46,572 bases of DNA from an uncultured Marivita sp. (lineage in GTDB: Bacteria; Pseudomonadota; Alphaproteobacteria; Rhodobacterales; Rhodobacteraceae). The notes under the pieces were generated by a model. It was given only the letters and a program-made list of their open reading frames with translations. It had not been told where the DNA came from and ran no database searches. A program made the position numbers and the translations under genes. The stretch spans positions 1 through 46,572 of the forward strand of contig CANNCS010000016.1 of assembly GCA_947503115.1 (NCBI GenBank). The letters run 5' to 3'. Shown here one piece after another: positions 33,637 through 42,878 of this stretch (positions are counted from its first letter, which is position 1; the number at the start of each line of letters is the position of its first letter).

Positions 33637-34154
33637 GGGAGCACCTCAACCGCCATGCGCCCTCGGCTGCTCTCAATTGAGCGCAGCGCAAGCGCTTCAC
33701 CCGGCAGCAAATCCGAAAGACCTGAACGGCGCAAGACCTCAACATGGATAAAGATATCTTCAGGTCGGCCAAAAACATTGGCGAACCCAAAACCTTTTGC
33801 CTTGTCGAACCACTTCACCCGAGCGGGCTCCAAAGTCGCCGATGCGATGTCTTCCACAGACACACCACTAAAATCTTCAAGTGGTGCAATGCCGGGTTGA
33901 ACGGGTGGCGTTATACTCAGGACTTCCACGGCTTGCGTTCCGCGCGTTGTGGTCTGAACGACGACTTCGATCCTCGCACCATCTGCCACAGAGCCCTGGC
34001 CATAGTTGCGAAGTACATTTGCATGCAGCAAAATATCCGGACCACCCTCATCAGAGACCAGAAATCCGAAACCTTTGGCTGGGTCAAACCACTTCACGTG
34101 TCCAGCAATGCGCGCGTCAGGCTGTTGTGACTGTTCCACGATTTTTTCCAACAT
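33615..34154 (-). CDS. Double cold-shock-domain protein
   Basis: A 179-residue protein with two cold-shock domains. The first (about residues 16-80) has GHVKWFDPAKGFGF and DILLHANVL; the second (about 108-175) has ARVKWFDKAKGFGF and DIFIHVEVL. Both keep the RNP1 (KGFGF) and RNP2-like nucleic-acid-binding motifs, so it should bind single-stranded RNA or DNA. Two-domain proteins of this size are common in alphaproteobacteria. The ATG at 34154 is preferred because it begins close to the first domain. An inverted repeat lies 78 bases upstream and may be regulatory. Confidence 0.9.
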   Translation of the reverse strand: MLEKIVEQSQQPDARIAGHVKWFDPAKGFGFLVSDEGGPDILLHANVLRNYGQGSVADGARIEVVVQTTTRGTQAVEVLSITPPVQPGIAPLEDFSGVSVEDIASATLEPARVKWFDKAKGFGFANVFGRPEDIFIHVEVLRRSGLSDLLPGEALALRSIESSRGRMAVEVLPWESGLS

Positions 34155-34231
34155 CAAATTCCCGAAACACTGTGCGGCTCCCAAACCTCAGTTGCAAGTA
34201 TAAGAAAGAATATTGCTTTTTCACCCCCGCA

Positions 34232-34248
34232 ATTCACGTGACGTGAAT
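34232..34248. promoter_or_regulatory. Inverted repeat between pdxH and the cold-shock gene
   Basis: ATTCACG-TGA-CGTGAAT is a perfect 7-bp inverted repeat with a 3-base centre. No T-run follows on the minus strand, so it is a poor terminator for pdxH. It is more likely an operator or promoter element of the cold-shock gene. Confidence 0.45.
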
Positions 34249-34249
34249 G

Positions 34250-34855
34250 TCAAGGATGTAACCGATTGATTTCCCACACTACTTTTTTATCTGACCTTAC
34301 CCACCTGAACCGATCATGAAGTCTGAAGGCGCCGTCCGCCCAGAATTCGATCTCGGTAGGATGAATGCGGAATCCCCCCCAGAACTCGGGTCGAGGCGGG
34401 TTCGGCCCCAGCTTTGCCGTCACCTTTGCGACGTCTGCCATAAGCTCCATGCGCGATCCAAGCGGTTGCGACTGCATGGACGCCCAAGCGCCAAGCCGGC
34501 TTTTCAGCGACCGAGACGCGTAATAGGCATCTGCCTTTTCACCTTCTTCACGGGTGACCGTCCCCCGGACCCGGATCTGACGATGCAATGATTTCCAGTG
34601 CAAGACAAAAGCAGCTTTTCCAGCCGCCTGTATTTCCTGCCCCTTGCGGCTATCGTAATTCGTGTAAAACACAAATGCGTCGGCTTCGATTTCTTTTAAC
34701 AGAACCATCCGCACGTTCGGCATGCCTTCGGCGTCCACCGTAGACAGCGCGATGGCGTTTGGATCGTAGATTTCCGAAGCCTCCGCTTCAGAAAGCCAGC
34801 GGCGCGCGATCTCAAACGGATCATCACCAGCAAATATTCCCGTGCGATCACTCAT
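34250..34855 (-). CDS. pdxH: Pyridoxamine 5'-phosphate oxidase
   Basis: A 201-residue FMN enzyme that oxidises pyridoxamine or pyridoxine 5'-phosphate to pyridoxal 5'-phosphate. Typical segments are [26 protein letters not shown] (FMN and substrate binding, residues 47-72), [15 protein letters not shown] near 85, and the C-terminal [20 protein letters not shown]. The ATG at 34855 (MSDRTGIF) has GGAG upstream; an earlier in-frame TTG is less likely. It is separated by 95 bases from the cold-shock gene on the same strand and is divergent from fabI. Confidence 0.94.
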   Translation of the reverse strand: MSDRTGIFAGDDPFEIARRWLSEAEASEIYDPNAIALSTVDAEGMPNVRMVLLKEIEADAFVFYTNYDSRKGQEIQAAGKAAFVLHWKSLHRQIRVRGTVTREEGEKADAYYASRSLKSRLGAWASMQSQPLGSRMELMADVAKVTAKLGPNPPRPEFWGGFRIHPTEIEFWADGAFRLHDRFRWVRSDKKVVWEINRLHP

Positions 34856-35024
34856 CGTAAACTCCAACTAAGATTCGCGGCTTATTGGACAACATGGGGG
34901 AATGTCCACGAGTTCTTTAGTGTCACATCCAAACCAGCATTGCCCGAGCAGTATTCACAGCCTTGCCGGGCAAGCATCCATCGCCTAAACGAAAGACACA
35001 CTGAACAGCAAAGGGCACGGCACC

Positions 35025-35831
35025 ATGAAAAGCGAAATTATGGCTGGAAAGCGCGGGCTTATCATGGGCCTCGCCAACGACAAATCTATTGCCTGGGGCA
35101 TCGCGCGGGCGCTTGCGGACGCAGGTGCCCAGTTGGCGTTCTCGTATCAGGGCGATGCACTGAAAAAACGTGTTGATCCTCTGGCCGCCCAACTTGGCTC
35201 AGACATTGTCCTTCCTTGCGATGTCAGCGACGGCGCGTCGATTGATTCGCTTTTTGACGGCCTGAAAGACCGTTGGGACAACCTCGACTTCATTGTCCAT
35301 GCCATCGGATTTTCCGACAAGAATGAATTGCGCGGGCGCTACGTCGACACCAGCCGCGACAACTTCATGATGACAATGGACATCTCGGTCTATTCCTTCA
35401 CTGCAGTGATGCAACGCGCAGAGAAGATGATGACCAACGGCGGCTCGGCTCTGACGATGACCTACTACGGCGCCGAACGGATCATGCCGCATTATAATGT
35501 GATGGGCGTCGCCAAAGCGGCTCTGGAATCTTCGGTGCGCTACCTTGCCGAAGATCTTGGCAAAGACGGCATCCGCGTCAACGCCATCAGCGCAGGCCCG
35601 ATCAAGACGCTGGCCGCTTCTGGCATAGGTGACTTCCGCTACATCATGAAATGGAACGAATACAATTCGCCGCTGCGCCGCAACGTGACCATCGATGACG
35701 TGGGCAAATCCGCACTTTACCTGCTGTCCGATCTCGGCTCCGGCGTGACAGGCGAAACCCACCACGTCGACGCAGGTTACCACGTCGTCGGGATGAAGGC
35801 GGTCGATGCACCGGACATGAGCAAAGAGTAA
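35025..35831 (+). CDS. fabI: Enoyl-ACP reductase (NADH)
   Basis: A 268-residue short-chain dehydrogenase-type enoyl reductase that completes each fatty-acid elongation cycle. It has the FabI N-terminal GKRGLIMGLANDKSIAWGIA with the NADH-binding glycine pattern and the catalytic YNVMGVAKAALE (Y-x6-K). SAGPIKTLAASGIGDF follows, a FabI-specific stretch. The start at 35025 has AAGGG at 35011-35015. A lysE gene begins 3 bases after the stop. The upstream 170 bases shared with pdxH contain the dyad CTTGCC-G-GGCAAG at 34962-34974, which may be an operator. Confidence 0.95.
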   Translation: MKSEIMAGKRGLIMGLANDKSIAWGIARALADAGAQLAFSYQGDALKKRVDPLAAQLGSDIVLPCDVSDGASIDSLFDGLKDRWDNLDFIVHAIGFSDKNELRGRYVDTSRDNFMMTMDISVYSFTAVMQRAEKMMTNGGSALTMTYYGAERIMPHYNVMGVAKAALESSVRYLAEDLGKDGIRVNAISAGPIKTLAASGIGDFRYIMKWNEYNSPLRRNVTIDDVGKSALYLLSDLGSGVTGETHHVDAGYHVVGMKAVDAPDMSKE

Positions 35832-35834
35832 CGG

Positions 35835-36437
35835 ATGACCACGGCCCAGCTCATCGCGTTCAACCTGACCCTGCTGGCCGCAATGGCGGCCCCCGGCCCA
35901 GCCCTGCTTTATGCACTGCGTCAGTCGGTTGCAGGCGGGTTTGTTGCGGGTGTCGCCACCGGCGCGGGCCTCGGGCTGATGGCGGCGCTCTGGACCGCCG
36001 CCGCGCTTCTGGGGCTGAACGCCGTCTTTGCGCTGGTGCCTTGGGCCTACCTTGTACTCAAGACCGTAGGCGCGCTTTACCTGATATGGATCGCGGTTCA
36101 ACTCTGGCGCAACGCGCACACTCCCGTCACCGATAGCTCCCATCCCGGCGCACGAGCCTTCATCGGCGGTCTTCTTGTAAATCTCGCCAATCCCAAATCC
36201 GTGCTCTTCGCCGGGGCCGTGCTAGTGGTGCTCTTCCCCCCCGATCTTAGCCTAGGCGCCAAGGCCTTGATTGTCGCCAACCATTTCGTTGTCGAATTCA
36301 TTGTCTACACCCTCTTCGCCGCATTCCTTTCCAGCGCCCCTGCCCGCGCCGGTTATCTGCGGCTGAAACCGATCATCGATCGCACCGCTGCCGTGATCCT
36401 TGGCGCACTTGGCCTGCGCCTGCTCTTCGGCCGCTGA
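35835..36437 (+). CDS. LysE family translocator
   Basis: A 200-residue inner-membrane protein with about six transmembrane segments and the LysE/RhtB pattern: [29 protein letters not shown] near the start, [11 protein letters not shown]-like [17 protein letters not shown], and [21 protein letters not shown]. Family members export amino acids or related metabolites; the substrate is not predictable. It begins 3 bases after fabI and is followed after 19 bases by gpt, so the three genes are probably one transcript. Confidence 0.9.
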   Translation: MTTAQLIAFNLTLLAAMAAPGPALLYALRQSVAGGFVAGVATGAGLGLMAALWTAAALLGLNAVFALVPWAYLVLKTVGALYLIWIAVQLWRNAHTPVTDSSHPGARAFIGGLLVNLANPKSVLFAGAVLVVLFPPDLSLGAKALIVANHFVVEFIVYTLFAAFLSSAPARAGYLRLKPIIDRTAAVILGALGLRLLFGR

Positions 36438-36456
36438 CCCTATAAAGGAGCCAATT

Positions 36457-36960
36457 ATGACCGACCGCTTGCCCCACGAAAAAGGCTTCCACGTGAGCTG
36501 GGACCAACTGCACCGCGATGCCCGCGCTTTGGCATGGCGGCTTCAGGGCGAAGGCCCTAACGATGGTGGCTGGCGTGCCGTGGTGGCCATCACGCGCGGC
36601 GGTATGGCCCCTGCGATGATCGTCGCTCGCGAATTGGACATCCGCATGGTCGATACGATCAGCGTCAAAAGCTACAACCACCAAACACAGGCCGAACCCA
36701 AGGTCATCAAATCCCCCGACATGGACGTGGTTGGAGACGGCGACGGCGTGTTGGTCGTGGATGATCTGGTCGACACGGGCAAAACGCTCGAAGTTGTGCG
36801 CAAACACATGCCAAAGGCCCATATCGCCACGGTTTATGCCAAGCCGATGGGCCGCCCACAGGTTGACACTTTCATCACTGAAGTAAGCCAGGACACTTGG
36901 ATCTTCTTCCCCTGGGACATGGCACTGCAATACGTCGAGCCTTATCGCGGCAAAGACTGA
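36457..36960 (+). CDS. gpt: Xanthine phosphoribosyltransferase
   Basis: A 167-residue type I phosphoribosyltransferase close in length to Escherichia coli Gpt. The PRPP-binding loop [14 protein letters not shown] (about residues 88-101) and [11 protein letters not shown] near 44 are intact. The C-terminal [10 protein letters not shown] is the base-binding region of Gpt-type enzymes. It salvages xanthine and guanine to their nucleotides. AAAGGAG at 36444-36450 supports the start. A GC-rich double-hairpin element follows directly. Confidence 0.9.
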   Translation: MTDRLPHEKGFHVSWDQLHRDARALAWRLQGEGPNDGGWRAVVAITRGGMAPAMIVARELDIRMVDTISVKSYNHQTQAEPKVIKSPDMDVVGDGDGVLVVDDLVDTGKTLEVVRKHMPKAHIATVYAKPMGRPQVDTFITEVSQDTWIFFPWDMALQYVEPYRGKD

Positions 36961-36988
36961 CGGTACCGGCTTCTTCGGTTTTCAAATA

Positions 36989-37027
36989 TCCCGGGGAGGC
37001 CGCCGCAGGCGGACGGGGCAGAGCCCC
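36989..37027. repeat. GC-rich double-hairpin intergenic element
   Basis: Between gpt and the aminotransferase gene lie TCCC-GGGGA (36989-36997), CCGCC-GCA-GGCGG (37000-37012) and GGGGC-AGA-GCCCC (37015-37027) in close succession. From memory, elements of this shape recur in intergenic regions of Rhodobacterales genomes. It may act as a transcript end or processing site. There is only one copy in the window. Confidence 0.6.
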
Positions 37028-37079
37028 CAAAACAGAGTTCGAAAAGCGCGCCACAGGCGCTCAATGTGGAAAGACCGGC

Positions 37080-38276
37080 ATGACTTCACGCACCCAGACC
37101 ACATTCGCCCCTCCGGTGATGGAAGCTCGTCGCTGGCTTGAAGGCGTCACGTTTCCCGACAACCAGCCTTTGATCAACGTCAGCCAGGCTGCACCTGTCG
37201 ATCCGCCCCCCGCGCCTCTGCGCGCCGCAATGGCCGATGCACTGGAGCTTCCCGAAACCCATCTCTACGGCCCGGTACTTGGTCTGCCCGCCCTACGTGC
37301 CGAACTCAGTGCACAATGGTCGGCGCATTATCAAGGTACAGCAACACCAGATCAGATCGCCATCACATCAGGCTGCAATCAGGCCTTTGCTGCAACAATC
37401 ACCGCGATTTGCAGTGAAGGGGATGAGGTTATCCTGCCAACCCCTTGGTACTTTAATCATAAGATGTGGCTCGACATGTGTGGCGTCACAGCTGTCGCGC
37501 TGTCCGCTGGCGCAGACCTGATCCCCGACGCCGAGGCTGCCCGCGCTCTGATCACCCCACGTACCCGCGCGATTTCTTTGGTCACACCAAACAATCCCGG
37601 TGGCGTAGAATACCCGGCAGAGACGCTTTCCGATTTCCTCGCATTGACGCGTGAAACCGGCATCAAGCTGATTGTCGATGAAACTTATCGCGATTTCGAC
37701 AGCCGCTCCAATCCGCCACACAACCTTTTGGCGGACCCCAACTGGGACGACACGCTGATACAGCTCTATTCCTTTTCAAAAGCGTATCGCCTCACAGGCC
37801 ACCGCGTCGGTGCAATCGTCGCAAACGCGGCGCTCTTGGCCGAGGTCGAGAAATTCCTCGACACCGTGGCAATCTGCCCCTCGCAACTTGGTCAACGCGC
37901 CGCTCTTTGGGGGCTGCAAAACTTGCGCGAATGGCTCGCTGGGGAACGCGACGAAATCCTAGACCGCCGCGCGGCAATCAACGACTACATGCCTCTGATT
38001 GCCGCAAAGGGTTGGAAGCTTATGGGCTGCGGCGCGTATTTCGCTTATCTGGAACACCCTTTCGCTGAAAGCAGCACAACCCTCGCCCCAAAATTCGTAC
38101 AAGAAATCGGCGTGCTAGCCTTGCCCGGTACGATGTTCATGCCCGAGACCGACCCCAGCGGCGCACGTCAGTTCCGTGTCGCGTTCGCCAATGTCGACCG
38201 GGCCGGGATCGAGACGCTGTTCACACGTCTCGCCAGCCTCGACTGGCCTCTTGCGACCCCTGTCCACGCCGCGTAG
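37080..38276 (+). CDS. PLP-dependent aminotransferase, class I/II
   Basis: A 398-residue fold-type I aminotransferase. The internal-aldimine lysine is in SFSKAYRLTGHRVG (near residue 228). NNPGG (about 172), DETYRDF (about 202) and the substrate-binding FRVAFAN near the C-terminus are also visible. It transfers an amino group between an amino acid and a 2-oxo acid; the pattern fits aspartate/aromatic-type enzymes but not one substrate. The ATG at 37080 is preceded by GGAAAG. It lies 120 bases after gpt, separated by the GC-rich hairpin element, so it may have its own promoter. Confidence 0.9.
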   Translation: MTSRTQTTFAPPVMEARRWLEGVTFPDNQPLINVSQAAPVDPPPAPLRAAMADALELPETHLYGPVLGLPALRAELSAQWSAHYQGTATPDQIAITSGCNQAFAATITAICSEGDEVILPTPWYFNHKMWLDMCGVTAVALSAGADLIPDAEAARALITPRTRAISLVTPNNPGGVEYPAETLSDFLALTRETGIKLIVDETYRDFDSRSNPPHNLLADPNWDDTLIQLYSFSKAYRLTGHRVGAIVANAALLAEVEKFLDTVAICPSQLGQRAALWGLQNLREWLAGERDEILDRRAAINDYMPLIAAKGWKLMGCGAYFAYLEHPFAESSTTLAPKFVQEIGVLALPGTMFMPETDPSGARQFRVAFANVDRAGIETLFTRLASLDWPLATPVHAA

Positions 38277-38318
38277 ACACGTCGCACGAAATCACACCTA
38301 AGCAAGGGGCACACCTGC

Positions 38319-40163
38319 ATGGCCATGGGCAAAGGCAAGCTGTCGAAGACCTTCATCTGGATTCTGATGGGGCTTCTAATTATCGGCCTTGCGGGGTTTG
38401 GCGCGACCAGCCTTTCAGGCAGCGCGCGCAGCGTCGCCACTATCGGCGAAAAAGAAGTTGCAACTGACGCTTACCTGCGCAGCCTACGCACCGAGATCAA
38501 TGCGTTCTCGGCGCAAGCAGGCCGCGCCGTTCCATTGTCCGAGGCGCAATTGCTCGGCATTGACCGTCAGGTACTGGCACAGCTTATTACGGCCCGCGGA
38601 CTCGACAACGAAGCAGCGCGCATTGGAATTTCGGTTGGCGATGCTGTTGTCGCAGATCAACTTTTGCAAGTACCCAGCTTTCAAGGCGCCGACGGCAGCT
38701 TCAACCGCGAAGCCTATAGTTTTGCCCTGCGCAACCAAGGTTTGTCGGAAGCAGATTTCGAAGAGCAATTGCGCGACGACACATCGCGAACTGTCCTGCA
38801 AAGCGCTTTGATCGCTGGCAACACCCTGCCCGACACGTATATCGACACTCTGCTGGCCTATACCGGCGAAACCCGCGATTTTACATGGGCGCGCCTGACC
38901 GGCTCGAACCTGCAGACCGGCCTTCCAGAACCGTCAGAGACCGATCTGCAGGCCTATTACGAAGACAATATCGGCAATTACACACTGCCCGAACTGCGCG
39001 ACATTACTTATGCTTGGATCACCCCCGAGATGATCGTCGACACGGTCGAAGTCGATGAGGCCACACTACGTGCGTCCTACGAGGAACGGATCGACGACTT
39101 CAATCTACCCGAACGCCGCCTGGTCGAACGACTGGTCTTTAGTAGCGAAGAATCCGCCTCCGAAGCTCTGGCGCGTCTCAACGATGATTTTGCGTTTGAA
39201 GATCTCGTCGCAGAACGCGGTCTTGCGCTGCCGGATGTCGACATGGGTGATGTCACCAGAGACACGCTTGAAGGTGCCGCTGACGGCGTGTTCGGCGCAA
39301 ACACAGGAGACGTGGTTGGCCCGCTTCCCTCAAATCTCGGGCCTGCACTCTTCCGCATCAACGCCGTGCTCGACGCCCAATCCACATCTTTTGAGGACGC
39401 CCGTCCAGACCTGCGCGGTGAACTGGCCCTCGACCGCGCCCGCCGCGTGATTGAAACACTGGCGCAAACGATCGACGATGAACTAGCCGCTGGTGCCACA
39501 TTGGAAGAAGTCGCCGACACCACCGAAGCCCAGCTTGGCCAGATCGACTGGTTCCCCGGCGCCGATGGCCAGATTGCCGGTCATGACGCCTTCCGTGAAG
39601 CCGCCGAGCAGCTTGGCGAAGGGGACTTCCCCGAAGTGATGCAACTTGGTGATGGTGGCGTTTTCGCGATGCGTCTCAACCGCATACAACCGCCTGCACC
39701 ACAACCCATCGAAGACGTAATCGACCAAGTGCGCCAAGGATGGGACACCCGCGAACAAACTGCACAGCTTATGGCGCAAGCCGAAGACCTGGCCGCGACT
39801 CTGTCAAATGGCAGCAGCTTCGAAGACCTGAGCCTTACACCTCAGACCGAAGCCGGTCTTGGACGCAACGCGCAGATTGCAGACCTGCCGTCCGGCCTGC
39901 TTACCGCTGTGTTCGAAATGGAGATAGGCGACACGCGCGCTATCGCAGGAATCGGGGACGTGATTCTGATGCGTCTTGATACAATCACCGCAGTTGATCG
40001 CAACGATGGCGACGTCGAAATGCTGGCACAGGCACTACGAAATCAAGCGTCGAACAGCATCGCAGAAGACCTCTTTCGTGCCTTTGCCGCCGACGTGCAA
40101 CAGCGTGCCGGGGTCGAAATCAATCAACCCGCGATCAACGCGGTCCACGCCTTGATCCAGTAA
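38319..40163 (+). CDS. Peptidyl-prolyl cis-trans isomerase (PpiD-like periplasmic foldase)
   Basis: A 614-residue membrane-anchored chaperone with a single N-terminal membrane helix (KTFIWILMGLLIIGLAGFGA, residues 10-29), a SurA_N-like region (about 40-165), and a parvulin-type rotamase region (about 230-370). The parvulin domain is degenerate, as in many PpiD proteins. It helps fold outer-membrane and periplasmic proteins and faces the periplasm. AAGGGG precedes the start. trpE begins 5 bases after its stop, a pairing I recognise from other alphaproteobacteria. Confidence 0.87.
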   Translation: MAMGKGKLSKTFIWILMGLLIIGLAGFGATSLSGSARSVATIGEKEVATDAYLRSLRTEINAFSAQAGRAVPLSEAQLLGIDRQVLAQLITARGLDNEAARIGISVGDAVVADQLLQVPSFQGADGSFNREAYSFALRNQGLSEADFEEQLRDDTSRTVLQSALIAGNTLPDTYIDTLLAYTGETRDFTWARLTGSNLQTGLPEPSETDLQAYYEDNIGNYTLPELRDITYAWITPEMIVDTVEVDEATLRASYEERIDDFNLPERRLVERLVFSSEESASEALARLNDDFAFEDLVAERGLALPDVDMGDVTRDTLEGAADGVFGANTGDVVGPLPSNLGPALFRINAVLDAQSTSFEDARPDLRGELALDRARRVIETLAQTIDDELAAGATLEEVADTTEAQLGQIDWFPGADGQIAGHDAFREAAEQLGEGDFPEVMQLGDGGVFAMRLNRIQPPAPQPIEDVIDQVRQGWDTREQTAQLMAQAEDLAATLSNGSSFEDLSLTPQTEAGLGRNAQIADLPSGLLTAVFEMEIGDTRAIAGIGDVILMRLDTITAVDRNDGDVEMLAQALRNQASNSIAEDLFRAFAADVQQRAGVEINQPAINAVHALIQ

Positions 40164-40168
40164 AACAG

Positions 40169-41683
40169 ATGGCCACTCTAACACCCGATTTCGATACCTT
40201 CGCCCGTGCCTTTGAGGCTGGTGAGAACCAGATCGTCTACGCCCGCCTCGCCGCCGATCTCGACACACCAGTGTCGCTGATGCTCAAACTCACGGGAGCG
40301 GCCAAAGACGCCTTCGTGCTTGAAAGCGTCACCGGCGGTGAAGTGCGCGGTCGCTATTCGATCATCGGCATGAAACCCGATGTGATCTGGCAGTGCCACG
40401 GCACTGAAAGCCGGATCAACCGCGCTGCACGCTACGACTCTGATGCGTTCGAGCCGCAGGACGGAGATCCGCTGACTACGCTTCGCGCATTGATTGCGGA
40501 ATCTAAGATCGACTTACCCGACGATCTGCCGCAAGCCGCCGCAGGTCTTTTTGGGTATCTCGGCTATGATATGATCCGGCTGGTCGAACACCTGCCCAAC
40601 ATCAATCCAGATCCGCTTGGTCTGCCAGATGCAGTGATGATGCGTCCTTCGGTGGTCGCCGTGTTGGATGGCGTCAAAGGCGAAGTGACGGTTGTCTCTC
40701 CCGCTTGGGTCACCGACGGACTGAGCGCCCGCGCAGCCTATGCACAGGCAGCAGAACGCGTGATGGACGCTGTACGCGACCTTGAACGTGCTTTGCCACA
40801 ACAGGCCCGTGAAATGGGCGATGCCGCTGACATTCCGGCCCCGGTGTCAAACTTCACCCATGACGGTTACAAACAGGCGGTCGAAAAGGCCAAGGACTAT
40901 ATCCGCGCGGGCGATATCTTTCAGGTGGTCCCGGCGCAGCGCTGGACGCAAGAATTCCCTCTCCCGCCCTTTGCGCTCTACCGGTCGCTGCGGCGCACCA
41001 ATCCGTCGCCATTCATGTTCTACTTTAACTTCGGTGGTTTTCAGGTCGTCGGCGCAAGCCCCGAAATCCTTGTCCGGGTGTTCGGCGATGAAGTCACCGT
41101 GCGCCCAATCGCAGGTACCCGTCCCAGAGGTGCAACCCCAGCCGAGGACAACGCACTTGAAAAAGACCTTCTGGCCGATGCCAAAGAATGCGCCGAACAC
41201 TTGATGCTTCTTGATCTCGGTCGCAACGATGTAGGCCGCGTGGCCAAGATCGGGACCGTCCAACCCACCGAGAAGTTCATTATCGAACGCTACAGCCATG
41301 TAATGCATATTGTGTCAAACGTGGTTGGTGAACTCAGCCCGGAACATGACGCGCTGTCAGCCTTATTGGCCGGCCTGCCGGCAGGCACGGTGTCCGGCGC
41401 CCCCAAGGTGCGCGCGATGCAAATCATTGACGAGCTGGAGCCAGAAAAGCGCGGCATCTATGGTGGCGGCGTTGGCTATTTCAGCGCTGGCGGCGACATG
41501 GACATGTGTATCGCCCTGCGCACCGCACTGGTGAAAGACAAAAAGCTATATATTCAGGCTGGCGGCGGCGTTGTCTATGACAGCGATCCCGAGGCCGAAT
41601 ATCAGGAAACCGTCCATAAATCGAACGCCATTCGCCGTGCGGCTGCCGACGCCGCGCGCTTTACCGGGAACGGGAATTCCTGA
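40169..41683 (+). CDS. trpE: Anthranilate synthase component I
   Basis: A 504-residue chorismate-binding enzyme. The N-terminal regulatory domain includes LESVTGGEVRGRYSIIG (about residues 49-65), part of the tryptophan-sensing region. The catalytic domain has RPIAGTRPRG (about 313), LLADAKECAEHLMLLDLGRNDVGRV (about 332-356), and the C-terminal GGGVGYFS and IQAGGGVVYDSDPEAEYQE motifs. It converts chorismate and ammonia to anthranilate. The usual glutaminase partner trpG is not downstream; instead sufE lies on the other strand. It follows the PpiD gene by 5 bases and is probably co-transcribed with it. Confidence 0.95.
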   Translation: MATLTPDFDTFARAFEAGENQIVYARLAADLDTPVSLMLKLTGAAKDAFVLESVTGGEVRGRYSIIGMKPDVIWQCHGTESRINRAARYDSDAFEPQDGDPLTTLRALIAESKIDLPDDLPQAAAGLFGYLGYDMIRLVEHLPNINPDPLGLPDAVMMRPSVVAVLDGVKGEVTVVSPAWVTDGLSARAAYAQAAERVMDAVRDLERALPQQAREMGDAADIPAPVSNFTHDGYKQAVEKAKDYIRAGDIFQVVPAQRWTQEFPLPPFALYRSLRRTNPSPFMFYFNFGGFQVVGASPEILVRVFGDEVTVRPIAGTRPRGATPAEDNALEKDLLADAKECAEHLMLLDLGRNDVGRVAKIGTVQPTEKFIIERYSHVMHIVSNVVGELSPEHDALSALLAGLPAGTVSGAPKVRAMQIIDELEPEKRGIYGGGVGYFSAGGDMDMCIALRTALVKDKKLYIQAGGGVVYDSDPEAEYQETVHKSNAIRRAAADAARFTGNGNS

Positions 41684-41695
41684 CCGATGGTCACA

Positions 41696-41741
41696 TTGCA
41701 TATTTGCAAAAAGAAGAAGGGTTGGACGGCACTCCGACCCT
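41696..41741. other. Inverted repeats between trpE and sufE
   Basis: The 133-base gap between the convergent trpE and sufE genes contains TTGCA-TATT-TGCAA (41696-41709) and an 8-bp stem with one G-T pair (AGGGTTGG at 41718-41725 against 41734-41741). No T-run follows, so termination is uncertain. Confidence 0.4.
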
Positions 41742-41816
41742 AGTAAACCTCGAGTGCGCACAACGGCCCATTACTAGCGCGGACTGAGTGCAAACTGGTC
41801 CGCCAAAGCGCATAGG

Positions 41817-42230
41817 TTAACTTAAAGATGCGCGCGCAAATCCTTGCAAACGCTCGATCATTGCACGTAGCCCATTGGACCGCTGTGCGGACAAATGATC
41901 GTTCAATCCCAGCCGCCCAAGTTCTGCGCGCGCATCGATTGCGGCCACGTCTGCGGGGGGCAATCCGTTGTACAGTTTGCGAAGCACCGCGATTAAACCG
42001 TTTACGATCATTGCATCCGACTCACCGTCGAACATCACCAAATCACCCTCGATCTGCGGATGCAGCCAAACCTGACTCGCGCAGCCTTCGACCTTGGTCG
42101 CAGGCACCTTAAGCACATCGGGCAGCGGCTCCATGGCTTTGCCCAGTTCGATCACCATCCGGTAGCGGTCTTCCCAATCGTCCAGAAATTCGAAATCCTC
42201 GACAATCTCTTCAAAAGCGGCGCTCGCCAT
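41817..42230 (-). CDS. SufE family sulfur acceptor
   Basis: A 137-residue SufE protein. It accepts persulfide sulfur from a SufS-type cysteine desulfurase through the cysteine in VEGCASQVWLHP (near residue 53). The family's N-terminal FEEIVEDFEFLDDWEDRYRMVIELG and C-terminal LGRLGLNDHLSAQRSNGL are both present. The ATG at 42230 gives a normal N-terminus; an upstream GTG would add 12 residues. No suf operon genes are adjacent. It is divergent from the lipoprotein gene across 134 bases. Confidence 0.92.
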   Translation of the reverse strand: MASAAFEEIVEDFEFLDDWEDRYRMVIELGKAMEPLPDVLKVPATKVEGCASQVWLHPQIEGDLVMFDGESDAMIVNGLIAVLRKLYNGLPPADVAAIDARAELGRLGLNDHLSAQRSNGLRAMIERLQGFARASLS

Positions 42231-42364
42231 GGCGGTCTCCGGATGCGGTTTGTGTTCCCCGCACACCTAGGCAGGGACGGCGCAAAGGTCCAGCCCGGGC
42301 TTGACGCTTTTCAACGGCGGCGCAATCGGTTACGTCGAATATACCAGAGCCGAAGGGACCGACC

Positions 42365-42871
42365 ATGCGCAAGCTTCTGATCCTCGCAACCGTCGCGCTG
42401 ACAGGATGCGCCGCGATAAACGAGTCGCGCTTTAACCCACTCAACTGGTTTGGATCAAGCCAACCAGACCCGGCCGCTTTGGATGTTGCCAACGCCGAGG
42501 TCAATCCGCTGATTCCGCGCCGCCGCGTGTCGTTCTTCATCAACAACCAACCCGAAGCATTTGCCGGACGTCCCATCGCTGAGATAACCGAATTGCTGGT
42601 CGAACGCCGCCCCGGCGGGGCCATTATTCGCGCCACCGGTCAAGCCAATCGCGTCGGCCCGTTTGATGTACGCCTGATCGCCGATGAGACAGCTAGCGTC
42701 GATGGTGCGCTGGTTTTTGATCTCAAGGCACTGCAACAACCCGGTCCACGCAGCACCAACCCGCGCGCGCGACAGGTCACTGTAGGGCGCTGGATCACAG
42801 ATCAGGATTTGGCAGGCATCCGCACAGTCACAGTACGCGGTGCTAATAACGCCCGCAGCGTCCGCCGATAG
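42365..42871 (+). CDS. Predicted lipoprotein of unknown function
   Basis: A 168-residue protein with a lipoprotein signal peptide (MRKLLILATVALTGC; lipobox LTGC with lipidation at C15). The mature part has no family I can name. It contains RRRVSFFINNQPEAFAGRPIAEITELLVERRPGG-type beta-rich sequence and a basic C-terminus. It is probably anchored in the inner or outer membrane facing the periplasm. AAGGGA lies before the start. It converges with rnd (7 bases between the stops). Confidence 0.75.
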   Translation: MRKLLILATVALTGCAAINESRFNPLNWFGSSQPDPAALDVANAEVNPLIPRRRVSFFINNQPEAFAGRPIAEITELLVERRPGGAIIRATGQANRVGPFDVRLIADETASVDGALVFDLKALQQPGPRSTNPRARQVTVGRWITDQDLAGIRTVTVRGANNARSVRR

Positions 42872-42878
42872 GCGGGGT

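Noticed and set aside
41718-41741. Rho-independent terminator of trpE
   Set aside because: The stem has a G-T pair and a long loop and is not followed by T's; kept only as an inverted repeat.
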